A stretch of 64,000 bases of DNA from Kalaharituber pfeilii (GCA_015179045.1 WHUZ01000012.1:1-64000), one strand, 5' to 3'; positions 1-12,759 are shown, numbered from the stretch's first letter. A program made the numbers and translations. The notes: generated by a model from the letters alone, not told the origin.

Positions 1-60
1 TAAGTGCATTACCATCCTATATATTGCATGGCTGCTAATTTTTCTATGTAAGACCCATAG

Positions 61-1605
61 ATATATCAAATTTGTTAACGAACAGGCCACTGCCCCCCGT
101 TTTTATCTCTATTATTCTCAAGTCAATTCTAAAGGATAATACGAAGTCCCTAGGTGCACTGAAAGGATTAATATATACACCTTCAGTGTTTGAAGAAACT
201 AAGAAACATGCTATACTTGACAAACTAATAGAAGAGACTATCATAGGTATCACCCCTTCGTGAGCAAGAAGTGAGCATTTGCTGAGATGACCATTGGTGA
301 TAGATGTTGAATATCTAAAAGCGGAGGGCATAAAAGATCTAGGTACACTACTTGATGACAAATTACCTGGATCGAAAGTCCTAGAAACCCATATTGTTAC
401 TGCGGAATACATTATGACACTAGAGAGCATGATAAGGAAGCTCCTGGATGCAGAAGGTTGGGCAGAGGTTAAAGTTGGTGACTTGTATGCCAGTTTAGAT
501 ACAAAGCTGACAGGCAGCCAGGATTCCAAATATAGACTTAGTGCCGGCGACCAGAAAATGCTGCGTAAGATGATAAGGGGTCGTATTCGCGGTATTGAGG
601 AGCAGGCAGGATATCTTGTGGCTCCATGGCTCAAATCCTCAATCACCGAGAAAGCGCAATCTTATGCCATACAACAAGCGGAGCTAGTCTCAGTTCTGGG
701 GAGTGGGGAGGAGGTCCTTTCGGTGACCATCAAATGGCAGGAAGTAATATTTCATCTTTCCTTGGAAATGGAAAATGCAATTGTGACTGACTGTGCGGGG
801 TCATGGCCAGTTATTAGCGCATCTGTCGGGCTTAACATCAGTGCCATCCTCCATATTAATGTTCTTGTTGAACACTATTTATCCAATAGCAGCTGCAAAG
901 TTTACGGAGCACATCAAACATTTACATAGCACTGCAATAGCTACTGCCAAAAGGGACTTTTGCGACAAGGGATATACTCGATTCCAGGTGCATTATACAG
1001 CTTTAGATGGCATCTGCGACACCTCATTGCGTTCAAAACTAGCAGGGGACTTAGTAGAATACTCACAGGACCTACTTCTAGCGCAGCTGGAGAAACTCGA
1101 GAATTTGATGAAAGGCACTGAGATGGATATCAGTCCATTTGCAGATTTTAAAGCAATGCTTCAAGTTACGCAAAAAGCGGCCAAGCCTGAGTGGTCACTT
1201 GAGGATTTTGAAAGAAAGTTAACCACATTCATGGAAGCTGTCTCTATTCCGCTTCCAACCGGTGAAGCGATAGCATTCAAAAAGAAAGAAGTAGTGGGCG
1301 ACCTTAAAACACAGTTGCAAAAAACGAAAGATGGACCTCTAGCTCTGACAATAACGCTGATATTATTACATGCAGAGCAAGGGCCTGGTGTGCTGAAAGC
1401 TTCAGGGTAATTACCAGTACCAAGACCTAGGTTAATATGCTGACAAACCCAATACAGAAAATATGTCCCAAAGCTCCTCAAAATCCTTCAAGCAAAAGTT
1501 CACAAAAATACTTGGGATGAGTTGGTCAGAATAAAGCATGCAGTCACCTCTCGCACACAGCTACTAGAGGACGACTTCAGTCGACTCAGGCAAATCGCAG
1601 ATTGA
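61..1605 (+). CDS. UFL1: UFL1-like UFM1-protein E3 ligase (5' end outside window)
   Basis: UFL1 is the E3-like factor that transfers the ubiquitin-like modifier UFM1 to substrates, mainly at the ER surface. Reading frame is kept by introns at 247-303, 793-889 and 1407-1457 (all GT-AG). The order of motifs follows animal UFL1: a segment ending in LIYTPSVFEETKK (like the 'VFIPDIYSRTQ' stretch), the leucine-rich middle, and a C-terminal block reading GPLALTITLILLHAEQGPG then, across the last intron, ASGKYVPKLLKILQ, which matches the conserved 'LHAPGRCVPQIIAFL' region. The final exon ends at the TGA 1603-1605. The start of the first exon visible here (about 61) is a guess, because the upstream part lies beyond the window. 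Identification rests on remembered family sequence, not a search. The frame is otherwise intact over about 450 codons, so this is probably a working gene. Confidence 0.7.
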
Positions 1606-2333
1606 TAATACTTGTCTCTAACATGGCAACAGTCTGTCATACCTTTACTTTGGTTCGTTGCTTACAATTACCCCAATACTGCTCAGAAGTGCCCGTCTCT
1701 AATGCATCAGCCCAGAGTGCTTTTTCTCTACTTTTGGGTGCCAAGTACTGTTCCTCTCTGTTATCTCCCACTTGTTGCCTGCCAAGAAAGTTTAACTAAA
1801 CATCCACTTTCAAACTCGAAGCAAAGATAAATACCCATTTTATTTCATCCAAAGCGGGGATGAATTGGCCGTAGGGTAGTTTTAATAACCAGCTTCAATC
1901 CATATTTTCAGCTTAGAAACCAGTATCGTCGGCGAGAACTGTTTTTGTAATCGACAGTGTCAGCACCTTGTCGAGACTACCTATTCGTCCTACCCCTGTC
2001 TTGGCTAGTCCATTTGTTGCTTTTGGCGTCTGGCACGCCATTCTCGCATGAAATTTTATCATCGCATCCCAGCACGAAATGAATAAGACTTCACAGTACT
2101 GGCCGTACTAAAAGAAATAAAATGCCCCGCCCTCATGCTGTGGTTATTCCCTCCATATCCTATTTTACCTTCTCTCTTCCCATTCATTTTTTTCTCATCT
2201 GACCAGAGTATATATCTTGCATTCATTGGCACTGTTCAACCAGTCAAAATTTCACTCTATTCCGTTTTCTTCTTCTAAGCATACCAGATATAGAAGTAAC
2301 CTTCCTACCCTTACATACCCACCAGTACAAGAA
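1606..2333. other. Intergenic, UFL1 to MET16
   Basis: No supported gene. The last 200 bases hold pyrimidine-rich runs and a TATA-like AGTATATATC near 2207, as expected for the leader of the downstream PAPS reductase. An upstream ATG at 2217 is in frame with that gene but adds a non-conserved N-terminus. Confidence 0.5.
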
Positions 2334-3389
2334 ATGGAAATGGATAGATCCCATTCTCTTTCAACGGATAAAGCTCAAGACTCGGGATATTCAACTGCCT
2401 CTGGGTCTGAGACCCCTCCTGAGGTTTACTTTTCTCCACTAAATCTCAAGCACATTAACTCCAAGTTAAAAGATCTTGAGCCGGAAGGTATTCTGAGAAT
2501 CATAGGAGAGGTTGTTGCTTTTGGTAGCTATGTTCTAACATTATCGGTTACAGACATCCTAAAATGGTGCTTGATCACGCTACCTGGTCTCTTCCAAACT
2601 ACTGCCTTCGGCCTCACCGGCCTAGTAACCCTCGACATGCTCTCCAAGATCACTGCTGGCACAGGGCAAAAAATTGACCTCATCTTTCTTGATACCCTCT
2701 ACCACTTCCAGGAGACACTTGAGCTTGTCGAGCGGGTCAAGGTCAAGTATTCTGACATTAGAATTCATGTCTTCAAGCCCGATGGCATGGATAGTGCGGA
2801 GGGCTTTGAGAAGGCCCATGGTGAGAGACTGTGGAAGACCAATGACATCCTTTACGACTATCTTGTCAAGGTAGAGCCGGCACAGCGTGCATATAATGTA
2901 TTGAATGTAAAGGCGGTCTTGACGGGAAGGCGGAGGAGTCAGGGGGGCCAGAGAGGGGATTTGGATATTGTGGAGGTAGATGAAGCGGGACTGATAAAAG
3001 TCAATCCGTTGGCAAATTGGACCTTTGCGCAGGTGAAGGAGTACATTGCCATACATGATGTGCCGTACAATGTGTTGTTGGATAGGGGGTATAAAAGTGT
3101 TGGAGATTGGCATAGCACAAGGTCAGTGATAGCCGCCGTTGTATCTTTTCCTACCCTGACTTTGATTTCGTTGTACTAACGGAAATATCTCCCTTGTAAC
3201 AGTCCGGTCGCCGAAGGTGAAGACGAACGGTCAGGCCGCTGGAAGGGTCAGAAAAAAACCGAATGCGGCATCCACAACTCGCGATCAAAATATGCCCAGT
3301 TTCTCCGGCTGCAAGAGATGAAGAAGCAAGAGGAGGCGTTGAAGGAGGCTCTTACCCGCGTGCGGCTCTCTCAAGCCGAGGCTGCATAA
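2334..3389 (+). CDS. MET16: Phosphoadenosine phosphosulfate (PAPS) reductase
   Basis: Reduces PAPS to sulfite with thioredoxin in assimilatory sulfate reduction (cytosol). Exons 2334-2487, 2554-3121 and 3203-3389 join to 302 residues. The first intron (2488-2553, 66 nt) is a multiple of three without a stop, so it hides inside one open frame. Removing it turns an aberrant insert into the family sequence LEPEDILKWCLITLPGLFQ. Seen: the nucleotide-binding segment QTTAFGLTGLVTLDML, the phosphosulfate-binding region, and the C-terminal TECGIH motif with the catalytic cysteine in the last exon, followed by a charged tail. Start chosen at ATG 2334 because the sequence just after it (SGYSTASGS...PEVYFSPLNLKH) resembles fungal homologues; ATG 2217 is less likely. 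No lesions. Confidence 0.93.
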
Positions 3390-4190
3390 AGCAAGATTAA
3401 AGAAAGTCCCGTGGACCTCATTTTGCTTTGTTTATTTGATACCGTTGTTTGGGGGTGATGCGGGCTTTTAATATCGGCTAAGGTTTATTGACATTTTTTT
3501 GTGATTTCCTTTCGTAGGTCGCTTTTTTTGGGATCATGTTTTTCACTTTTGATAAGGCGCGTCTTGTTTCTTCTGAGAAGTTTCTAATGACGGGAGTTAA
3601 TTGTTGTATTCTTATGGCGTATGGCAAAGTCTTTTGGTTTGATCACGGCTTGAGCAAAGCGTAAAGACATAATATTTGGACAATTCATCATGAAATTTGG
3701 ACTAGTCTCATGGACACCCATAGCCAAGCATACGAAAGTATGCTAGTTTCTGCCAACGACTGCATAGCGCATGATATGCATTTATCCCCAGTCCAAATAC
3801 TTATATATTTCCTGTCGCAGGTCAACTTTGAATACTCCTAATATTTTATATGCTATATACTGTGAACTGGAAACACAAAAAGAAAGCCAACGGCATCACT
3901 CAAGATTACTTTGTCAATATGATCAGCTAGCAGATGGTGTCTTTGCTATTACTTCTTGGCAGCATGCCGTCTCTTAGGCTGGGTACGAGTCAAGATCCTT
4001 GCATACTCAAATACAGATTATGCCCGCACTGGAGGAAAAGTTTTGTGGCACCTGCAAAGGTTGACTAGCAATCCTTCAGCTCGTTGTGGGGCAACTGCGA
4101 GACTGGCAAGGGCACTATAAATTCCTAAGGTCTTCAATTGCAAATACAAAAGACTGGCAAACCACGACAAATTTGGGCGTTGCATGAACG
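3390..4190. other. Intergenic, MET16 to ACO2
   Basis: AT-rich spacer with no conserved reading frame. It should contain the MET16 3' end and the ACO2 promoter. Confidence 0.5.
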
Positions 4191-6978
4191 ATGATTTCCA
4201 CCAGAGCTTTGAGGGCGGGCGCAGCTGTCCGAAGACTCGCGGTATGCATCAGCATTGTAGTATATCTGAGCGCACGACCTGACAGAAATGCAGATACAGG
4301 CATTGAGAAGTTTCTCAATTCACACGTGGACTTGCCACTCCTTCCGTGATACCACCGCCGCACCCTGATGTTGCCAACCGCACGCCGCCCTACCAGAAGC
4401 TTGTCAGGAATCTTTCTGAAGTTCGTCGGATATTGGGCCCCAGCACAGGTCTCACTCTTGCTGAGAAAATCCTCTATTCTCATCTAGACAGCGTTGAGGA
4501 AAGCCTCGGAGGACAGGATGGAAACATCAGGGGTGACGCTTATCTCAAGTTGAAGGTGGACAGAGTTGCGATGCAGGATGCTAGTGCACAAATGGCATTG
4601 TTGCAGTTTATGACTTGCAAGCTCAATAGGACTAGTGTACCGGCTTCAATTCATTGTGACCATATGATTGTGGGCGAGAAAGGCGCCGACGAAGATTTAA
4701 TAGGGAGTATCAAAGGTAATAAAGAGGTGTTCGACTTCTTAGAGTCAGCGGCGAAGAAATACGGGATACAATTTTGGGCCCCTGGCTCTGGTATCATCCA
4801 TCAAGTAGTGTTGGAGAACTATGCTGCACCAGGACTCATGATGTTAGGAACGGATTCTCGTAAGTCATGTTCGATAAAGACCATCTATGGAGCAGTATCT
4901 CATACAACACATTTCAGATACCCCAAACGGCGGTGGGCTAGGAGCAATTGCAATTGGTGTTGGGGGTGCAGATGCAGTTGACGCCCTTGTTGACGCACCA
5001 TGGGAATTGAGGGTAACACCTAGAGCTACATATTCTGCATAAACAGTGCTGATTTCCCTAGGCTCCTAAAATACTCGGCGTCAAATTAGAGGGGAAACTC
5101 AGTGGATGGGCCACACCTAAAGATGTCATTCTAGCTCTCGCAGGAAAACTCACTGTCAGGGTAAGGTAACTTCGCCGACTTGACACTTGAAAATGCTGAT
5201 ACAATATGTCTATCAATAGGGTGGCACCGGATATATCATTGAATATTTTGGACCAGGAGTGAAGTCACTGAGCTGCACAGGTATGGCTACTATCTGTAAC
5301 ATGGGCGCGTGAGTAGCACTGTCAATGTTCACAATATATAACGAACTAACAATTTTCAGGGAGGTTGGAGCAACGACATCCATCTTTCCATTCACGGACT
5401 CTATGGTCTCTTACCTGCAAGCTACTCGCCGGTCACCTATCGCAGAAGCTGCCTTAAGAGTGAATGCTGAGCATGGATTCCTCCAACCTGATGCCTCTGC
5501 GAAGTATGATGAGGTCATCACTATTGATTTGTCTTCTCTCGAACCGCATATCAATGGGCCTTTCACCCCAGATCTTTCTACACCGCTTTCCAAATTCAAG
5601 GACGCTGTTACCGAGAATAATTGGCCCACTAAGTTAAGCGCTGGGCTTATTGGTTCTTGTACAAACTCAAGCTACCAAGATATGACTCGTGTTGAGAGTC
5701 TTGTGAAACAAGCCAAGGCTGCAGGCCTGAAGCCAAAAGTTGATTTCTTTATCACTCCTGGGTCTGAGCAAATTAGAGCTACCTTGCAGCGGGATCATAC
5801 CCTGAAGGAGTTTGAAGAGGCTGGTGGAACTGTGCTTGCCAATGCATGTGGCCCATGGTCAGGACCCCCATCAAAGCTACCTACGGCGAATGTGAAGCTG
5901 ACTTGATATACACAGTATTGGACAATGGAAGAGAGGGGATGTTCCTAAGGGTGAAAGCAATGCCATTTTCACAAGTTATAATCGCAATTTTAAAGGAAGA
6001 AATGATGGCAATCCAGGAACAATGAACTTCCTTACAAGCCCTGAGGTAATGTTGTTGCTTTGTTATTCGTGATGTATATGCTAAGCTATATAGATTGTCA
6101 CTGCTTTCATCTATTCTGGGGACATGAAATTTAACCCGATGCATGACTCTATCAGTACCCCATCCGGAGAGTCATTCAAATTCTGCCCGCCAGTTGGCAG
6201 GGATCTTCCTTCCCAAGGCTTTGTTCAGGGTAACTCTGCGTTTTACCCTCAAGATTCTACTCCATCCCCATCCACAGAAATCGTGGTCTCCCCTACCTCT
6301 GACCGCTTAGCCCTGCTTGAACCCTTTGCTCCATTTGGAAACAAAGAACTCACTGGTCTCCGAGTGTTATACAAGGTGAAAGGAAAATGTACCACGGACA
6401 CAATCTCTGCTGCCGGGGCTTGGCTCAAGTACAAAGGACATCTTGAAAATATTTCAAATAACACATTGATTACAGCAGTAAATGCAGAGACGGGAGAAGT
6501 AAACAAGGCATACGATGTTGATGGAACAGTCATGGGTATTCCAGAACTAGCACGCAAGTGGCAAAATCAAGGACAAGAATGGATCGTCATTGCAGAAAAC
6601 AATTACGGCGAGGGCTCTGCACGTGAGCATGCGGCTCTTCAACCACGATATCTTGGTGGACGCGTGATTCTCGCAAAGTCCTTTGCTCGTATCCACGAGA
6701 CAAACCTGAAGAAGCAAGGGATGGTTCCTCTGACGTTTGAAAATGAGCAGGACTATGATTTAATTGGGTCATGTGACTTGGTTGACACAGTTGGGCTTTT
6801 GGACATGCTCAAGGCGGGAGGCAAGGGCTCAGTGCAAGTGAGGGTGACCAAGAAGAATGGAACGCAACATTTAATTCCAGTCGCGCACACTATTAGCAAG
6901 GATCAGAGCGAGTTCATTCTTGCAGGATCGGCTCTAAATCTCTTGTCCATGAAGGCCGCTGCTGCAGCAAGGGCATAA
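4191..6978 (+). CDS. ACO2: Mitochondrial aconitase, ACO2 type, with a 1-nt frameshift in the presequence
   Basis: Aconitate hydratase of the fungal ACO2 branch (yeast YJL200C / Aspergillus acoB), linked to the homocitrate dehydration step of lysine synthesis as well as citrate isomerisation. Eight exons: 4191-4241, 4300-4859, 4918-5012, 5062-5160, 5220-5308, 5360-5857, 5916-6045, 6094-6978. Seen: substrate-site HCDHMI, GTDSHTPN rebuilt across intron 4860-4917, Fe-S ligand Cys in [11 protein letters not shown], and the two further Cys in ANACGPCIGQW, where the last Cys codon is split by intron 5858-5915. The branch is recognised from [17 protein letters not shown] and [12 protein letters not shown]. 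Exon 1 encodes a typical import signal ([17 protein letters not shown]). Exon 2 continues it as ALRSFSIH, then the frame slips by one base before RGLATPSV, near 4320-4328; the exon sum is one base too long. ATG 4184 could splice in frame but loses the import signal. Confidence 0.92.
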
Positions 6979-9942
6979 GCAGGGGGGTGAGGAAAATTGA
7001 TCGTCATGGGGTATTGTTGGAGAAAAGAAAAACTAGCGAAAAGCATGTCTTGTGAAGTTTTGTATAGTGCATCATTTGCTCCTTTTGCCTTATTTTTCTG
7101 ATCTCCTAGTCATTTTTCCACTTTTTAATTTCCCCTTTTTTCCTCTTCTTCCTAATATCATTCTGTAAGAAAGTACCTGATAGACCAATGCAGAGAGTAG
7201 TTGAGTGGTCTATGAATTGTTTTCTGGCGGTGACAGGCAGGACGCGCAAACTGTTGTCAACTACTCATTTCTCTGCTTCTGGGAAAGCCATCTGCTGTAC
7301 TATATGCTTGATGATCGCAGTTCCGTAAATGGGCACCCATCCCCTTTACATTGGATGGCTATTTATCGGGCAATTGCTGAGCTAGATTTTTTCTATGCTA
7401 TTGAGCCGTATCACCGTCTTGCTCTAAGTCTCATCCCACGCTTATGGATGGTTTGTAATTGCGTATCACCCCCCGTGCCCTGTAATTTCTGGGCGATTGT
7501 TTAATCTGGCGCGGTTAAGTATCTTGACTTTACGTTTTTTGTCTTATGCTTGACTTTGCCACCAGATCGTTAACTTCATTGTGCATTCCTTGATGCTATC
7601 TCATGTGTCCAAAGCCATGTTCTGGTTCCTCCAATACCATAGGAGTGCATGAAGATGAAGCCATCTGATTTACTTATTGCATTTTGTTCTTGTTTATGGA
7701 CCCCTCAGATCTAGTTAGTGAGCTGAATTGATCTCCTGTGCATACTGATTGCCCTTACTTGGGGTACTTTCTGTGTGGGGGCCCACTCTGTGATGGCTCC
7801 TTTCAAAAGTTCTACATCAGGCTCGGGGGCTCTTTGATTATGCTATGAGCACTCAGACCCCAATCATACGAACTGAATCAGGATTGCTGCTTCTTACAGT
7901 GTCTTCATACATTGAGGATGTATCAGATCTCTTAAAAGTGATAGAACTGCAATCCAGGGTAAGCACCTGTGCTGTGTGCAGATATATGTTTGTACCTTAT
8001 TTTGTAATCCAGTGAACAATGGATTTGATACTACATTCGAAACCTACTTCGGAAGATCTCTTGACATGTTTTGTTAATGAGTTGTCTCTGGTCGCTGAAA
8101 GAGTTTATGTATGTACTGAGCAACCGCCCATCTGCCCCAACAGTGCTCATTCCATCCTTCTCAATGCAGTAAACGCATGGTACAAAATTACATCAATAAT
8201 AGCCTTGCATTAGTGGCTCTAGCTAGGCAGTTTAAAGGCTTTTTAAATTGCACAAAGTTTGTATCATAGAGTACACTTTTTTTTCAAGATGCAGATGGCA
8301 TATTTGTAAACAGCGTCTCTGGAAAGGGGGCAAGGGCTTAATCTTCTTTGGCATCTTACAAGAGTTTACTTTACCCTGGCAGTGTCAATCAATTCCTTTT
8401 TTTCTAGCTGGCGCAACTAGCATCCGCGTGTGTTGTGGTATATTAGAACCTGGGAATTCAGAGAAAACACGCTATCTCATAGTCAATCCTGTCTTTAGTG
8501 ACCCCGCCACATCTTACTACTTCTAGAGGTATGAATGTCACTTCTACCCCAAACCTTAAACTGAGAAGGTAGTTTCTTGGGGTTTGTGAAACCTATAGCT
8601 GAAAAAGCTCTTCAACACAACAGTCCCAAAGCGCCTTCGCCGGCGGCATAAGGTATTATATACAGCTCAGGAGCGGTCTCATAAAGTCAATACAATGCAA
8701 GTTGAAGGGTATTAATTTCTACCCAATCGAGTAGTTACTTCCGTATAAGGAAACATGCCACTTTGATGTTGCCAAGCACCACCAGCCAACCCAGCTGTCC
8801 ACCATAACAACATGCCCTTACATTGGGGTACAACGCCTGCAGAAAAAAACTAACTCCATCACCAGAAGCCCAACCGTATTTCAATATAATGCATTCCTCT
8901 AGCTCGCGTTTTCAAATTTTCTAGATCGAAACTGCAGCTTTAATGAGCCTTCTATCCTTCCTCATCTATCATTTGTTGGACTTGGCCACACATTGTTCAT
9001 TTTTTTCATTGTCCGAGGTCTATTTCGATTTTCTTTGCCACCCTTTTCTGCCGCTTTTCCTCGCCTTGTTTCTTCGTGAGATACTCACTCTTATTGTGCC
9101 CTATTCCTCACCATCTCTTAAGGTCCTGACAGTATTTGCATCTCTTATTATTGTCTTGCGGTTTCTTGACTTCAGTTCTTAGAATGACTGGGTTGTCCAT
9201 ACTCCCTTCTTTGGGCTACTTTCATTGTCCGGGATCTGACTATGTCCTTATAGATGAAATTTTTCATTCAATCTAGTATTCCCAATGACATCCTAATAGA
9301 AGGCCGTAATAGCCAGGAGGAGGAATTCTCTTTGCATCGCTCATCTCCTGCAATCTTGGTTATGTTCTGTGCTTTCTTCGAAATTTGAGTGTACAAGGGT
9401 TGCTTTCATAAAGTTCCATTTCTCATACATGAGCCATGTGATATTTTGGTCATTGAAGGTGAATTGATACGTGGAAGCCATATGATGGGTTACAAGCTCC
9501 ATAAGTTATCAAGGAAACCAAAAAGGTCCACAACGACAGCCTGAGGAAACCAATGAGACCAAAAGTTGATGAATTCAACTTGTAGAATGAGAAGTTGAGC
9601 TATACATTCCTTGTACATAGAACATTTTCCCACAGGGCCTATGGAGAGGTTTGTCGGGAGACAGCCATAGTGATACCGGCACCTGGCATACAGAGTGCCC
9701 TGGCGTTCATCTGACGAGGGCGTCAGCCATAGGAACGGGGAAGGCCTGTGGCGTTGTCATGAGACTGCATGACCTCCAGGGTCCGACAGTCGTCTCCAGC
9801 AATGAGGCGACATCACTGCATATTAGCAACTAGAACAAGCTCTACTATCATAGGTTACACATAGCATATGCCATCCACCCACCAGACCAGTTCCCATCAC
9901 CGGCAGAGCATAGAAAATATAAGTCCGTCCAATTAATCACGA
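6979..9942. other. 3-kb intergenic spacer
   Basis: Only short, unconserved ORFs with no domain I recognise. An AT-rich, pyrimidine-run-rich spacer. No intact mobile element, tRNA or repeat could be supported. Confidence 0.45.
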
Positions 9943-10570
9943 ATGGCAGCAGAGACAGCTGGGGATATGTTTGATCGTCTCCTCTTGTTGGAGGAAGCGT
10001 GAGTATCGCTGCATTTCGCACCCTCACATCGGGGATTCACAACGTTCATTGAATCTTGGTAGTACCTAACTGTACTGACAGTATACAACTGTGGCAAAAA
10101 CAGATATTATGAAGAGGGTTACAATGACGGTTCAAGAGATGGCGAAAAGGCTGGCTTAATAGAAGGGCGACTTTTCGGCCTCGAAAAATGATTTGACAAG
10201 TTCGTTGAGCTCGGAAGGCTCCAAGGACAGGTATCTGTGTGGAAGGCCCGAATACCCCCACAGTCGAGAGAAAATTCTCAATTACACGAGACTAGGCAAT
10301 TACACTATGCAATAATGAATCCTCGCATAACACTGCAAATTCACCAACTTGAAAATCGCTTATCAACTCTATCAGCAGCAAACGATGAAGAAACAGTAGT
10401 GGAGGTTGCAGAGGCTTTAAATCGAGGAAAGGCAAAATTTAAAAATCATCAAGAACATGATTGGGGAGAAGGAATCTATGATAGCTGGTAGTCGAGATGG
10501 TTCAACAGCTAATGAGGGTGGAGAACTCGCTATTGAAGAGGGAAACTTTAACAAAATTGTGAGAAGATGA
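9943..10570 (+). pseudogene. LTO1: LTO1/YAE1-domain protein, broken by a stop and a frameshift
   Basis: LTO1 (ORAOV1 family) works with YAE1 to recruit the Fe-S protein RLI1/ABCE1 to the cytosolic Fe-S targeting complex. Exon 1 (9943-9998) encodes MAAETAGDMFDRLLLLEEA. After an intron (9999-10103), exon 2 shows the diagnostic glycine-spaced repeat YYEEGYNDGSRDGEKAGL then EGRLFGLEK. A TGA at 10189-10191 stands where a GGA glycine would fit (EK-stop-FDKFVELGRLQG). The frame then continues for about 80 codons to GKAKFK, where a slip at an A-run near 10440 is needed to reach the more typical tail IIKNMIGEKES and a stop at 10568-10570. Either a recent pseudogene or consensus errors; LTO1 is essential in yeast, so a second copy or sequencing error is likely. 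Confidence 0.65.
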
Positions 10571-12556
10571 TGCCGAATTGGATGGGGTTGGGCTGAATGT
10601 CGACACGGATCCGTGGTGGTGGAGCAGGATCGTCGCGTGCGGGATTGAGGGGAGGAAAATAGCGTCCATACGGGCGGAGATGGAGCGATTGGGATTGTTG
10701 GGGGGATTGTTGGAGGGATTGATGAGGGGACAGTGGTGACGAGCGTGGAGGAGGTCGGAAGAGCGTCGGTAGAGGAAATGGGAGGGAGGTTAGGGACGGG
10801 GGTAAAGGTAGTGGGATTGGGGGGCAGCTGGGTGGAGCGGGGGTCTCGAAGGAGGAGCTGGTGGGACTGGTGGGGGAGCGTGAGAGGGAGGTATGAGGTA
10901 AGGGGAGGTGAGAATTAAGAGTTGAATGAAGGTCTCGTATATATCATCCAAGAATTTTTGGGTTTAACATTGTTTGTGTATTATATACCTATATAGATTA
11001 TTTCCTGCCCGCCAGAGTCAGGCCGTTTCTAGGACCCCTCTTCGTTCCGGCGAGGGTGCGTTTAGAATACGATTACCCCCCTTGTTCACTCCCTGCCTTC
11101 CCTATACCAGTCTATGGTTCTCCTCGATTAACATGAATATACTCTAACTTTTTCGTTCAGGTATGATTGGACTCTATCGCCCTTGTAGTATACTTACGAC
11201 GTACATAGTTGAAGGTGAGTTTCATAATTAGGATCGCCTATACTGCTGTTTTGTGGATAGATAATTAGAGCTCCCAAAAAGATTAACGAGCGAGCGAATA
11301 AAAGGCTCTTATCTCGACAGAAATTATTCTATAAACAAGAGAAAGGAAGCGCGAGCTTGATTCATATAAATCGAAACCAACACGCTTAGGAGGTTTGTTT
11401 CCATGACATAGCTTTTAGGATAGCTGACGATCTTACCAAAGTTTCTGCACTTTGATGTCAGAGTTGAAATACGATAAGCTTGATAATAAAAACAAGGAGA
11501 AATTTTCCGTTGGGCTTAACTATTATGAACTGGTTATCATATCATTCTTACACATCACCAATAAGCTTCCCAATTTTTAATCGATCACCATCGCTGGTTA
11601 TCGAGACGGAGTGTCTTGCCTCAATTATTTTTCAGATATGATAGTTCAGGTTCTCTACTGTATATTTATTGTGCAAGGATATTTGCAACCAGTTGCTCCG
11701 GGAAATAGTTCTCCGACGAACTCCTCTGCGGAATGATCCTAATTGCCTATTCGCTGGGCTTGGCCCTCTGCCACCCCCACCTCCGCTCCCCTGAATAAAG
11801 AAATAACGAAACTCGCTTACCCGAATCTGTACCTCCGTGCTCCTAATATAGTACTCATTTCCTAACTTGGAGATAATATACCTTGCCTCCAGCAAACCTC
11901 CGCTCAATTTTTACCTTGTCCACTTGTCCTAATTTTGATCCAAATTGAGAATAATTCGATCCCTCACAGCTTCCATCATGAACCATTTGAACATTACTCA
12001 ATTGCACTTGCCACTTATCGAACATTTCCAATACTTCCAACACGATATTTCCACATCTTAATCTCAACAATCTCCACAATCTGCACAACCTGAGTTGATT
12101 CCTCCAAACTCAACTATTACAATCGCACAATCACAACTGAATATCTTTTTACACTCTCACAGAAACTCCTCAGGTTTAAAAGTTCCTCTGAGTAGCTCAC
12201 ATTTTCCAGGACCATCATGTTGCGCGTAACACTTACTAACAACCGGACACTGTACACACTCATCCAGTAAACAATATTTAGGGTAGTGTTCGCATCAGTA
12301 TGAGCTAAGTCGGTGTAAGCCTTTAACAAAATTCCTCTGACTCTACTTTAAACTCACTCAATTGGTTGGGGACCGGACATTTGGCTTGATGACTAAGCAC
12401 TAGTTATGTAGTAATTACATGCACTGTTCTACCCCCTTTCAAACTGTCGCATCGATTTCCACTTGCTCACTCCATCGCCCTGCTACTCCCACTGCTATAC
12501 CAGTTGGACCTCCACTGCATACTGCTCCTCATATACTTGCATATACCTGTTGCATC
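10571..12556. other. Gene-poor spacer
   Basis: A G-rich purine stretch (about 10570-10910) is followed by AT-rich sequence. Minus-strand ORFs around 11632-12330 are short and unassigned. They could be decayed transposon sequence, but nothing diagnostic is seen. Confidence 0.35.
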
Positions 12557-12680
12557 GGTCGCACGTATCAGTCGCATATATCAGCATATATCGGTCGCAA
12601 ATATCGGTCGCACATATCGGTCGCTCAATTGGTCGCTCAATCAGTCGCTCAATCGGTCGCTTAAATCGGTCCTGCAACCT
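12557..12680. repeat. Short degenerate tandem repeat (ATCGGTCGC family)
   Basis: Repeats of an approximately 10-14-base unit around TATCGGTCGC / AATCGGTCGC, about nine copies with drift. All six frames stay partly open, which explains overlapping spurious ORFs here. Confidence 0.7.
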
Positions 12681-12759
12681 GTTCACCCACCCTGTCGCTT
12701 GAATTAAAGAATTTCTTTAGCATTACATTCTCACTTTAGCGGGGCATACTAAAATCTAC

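Noticed and set aside
7205..9182. Series of 60-99 codon ORFs on the plus strand
   Set aside because: No conserved motif, biased hydrophobic composition from AT-rich DNA, no plausible splicing into a family.
12557..12680. CRISPR-like array
   Set aside because: Units are contiguous, short and drifting, without unique spacers; eukaryotic context.
12495..12707. Overlapping ORFs in the GGTCGC repeat block
   Set aside because: All frames are open because the repeat lacks stop codons; not evidence of a gene.
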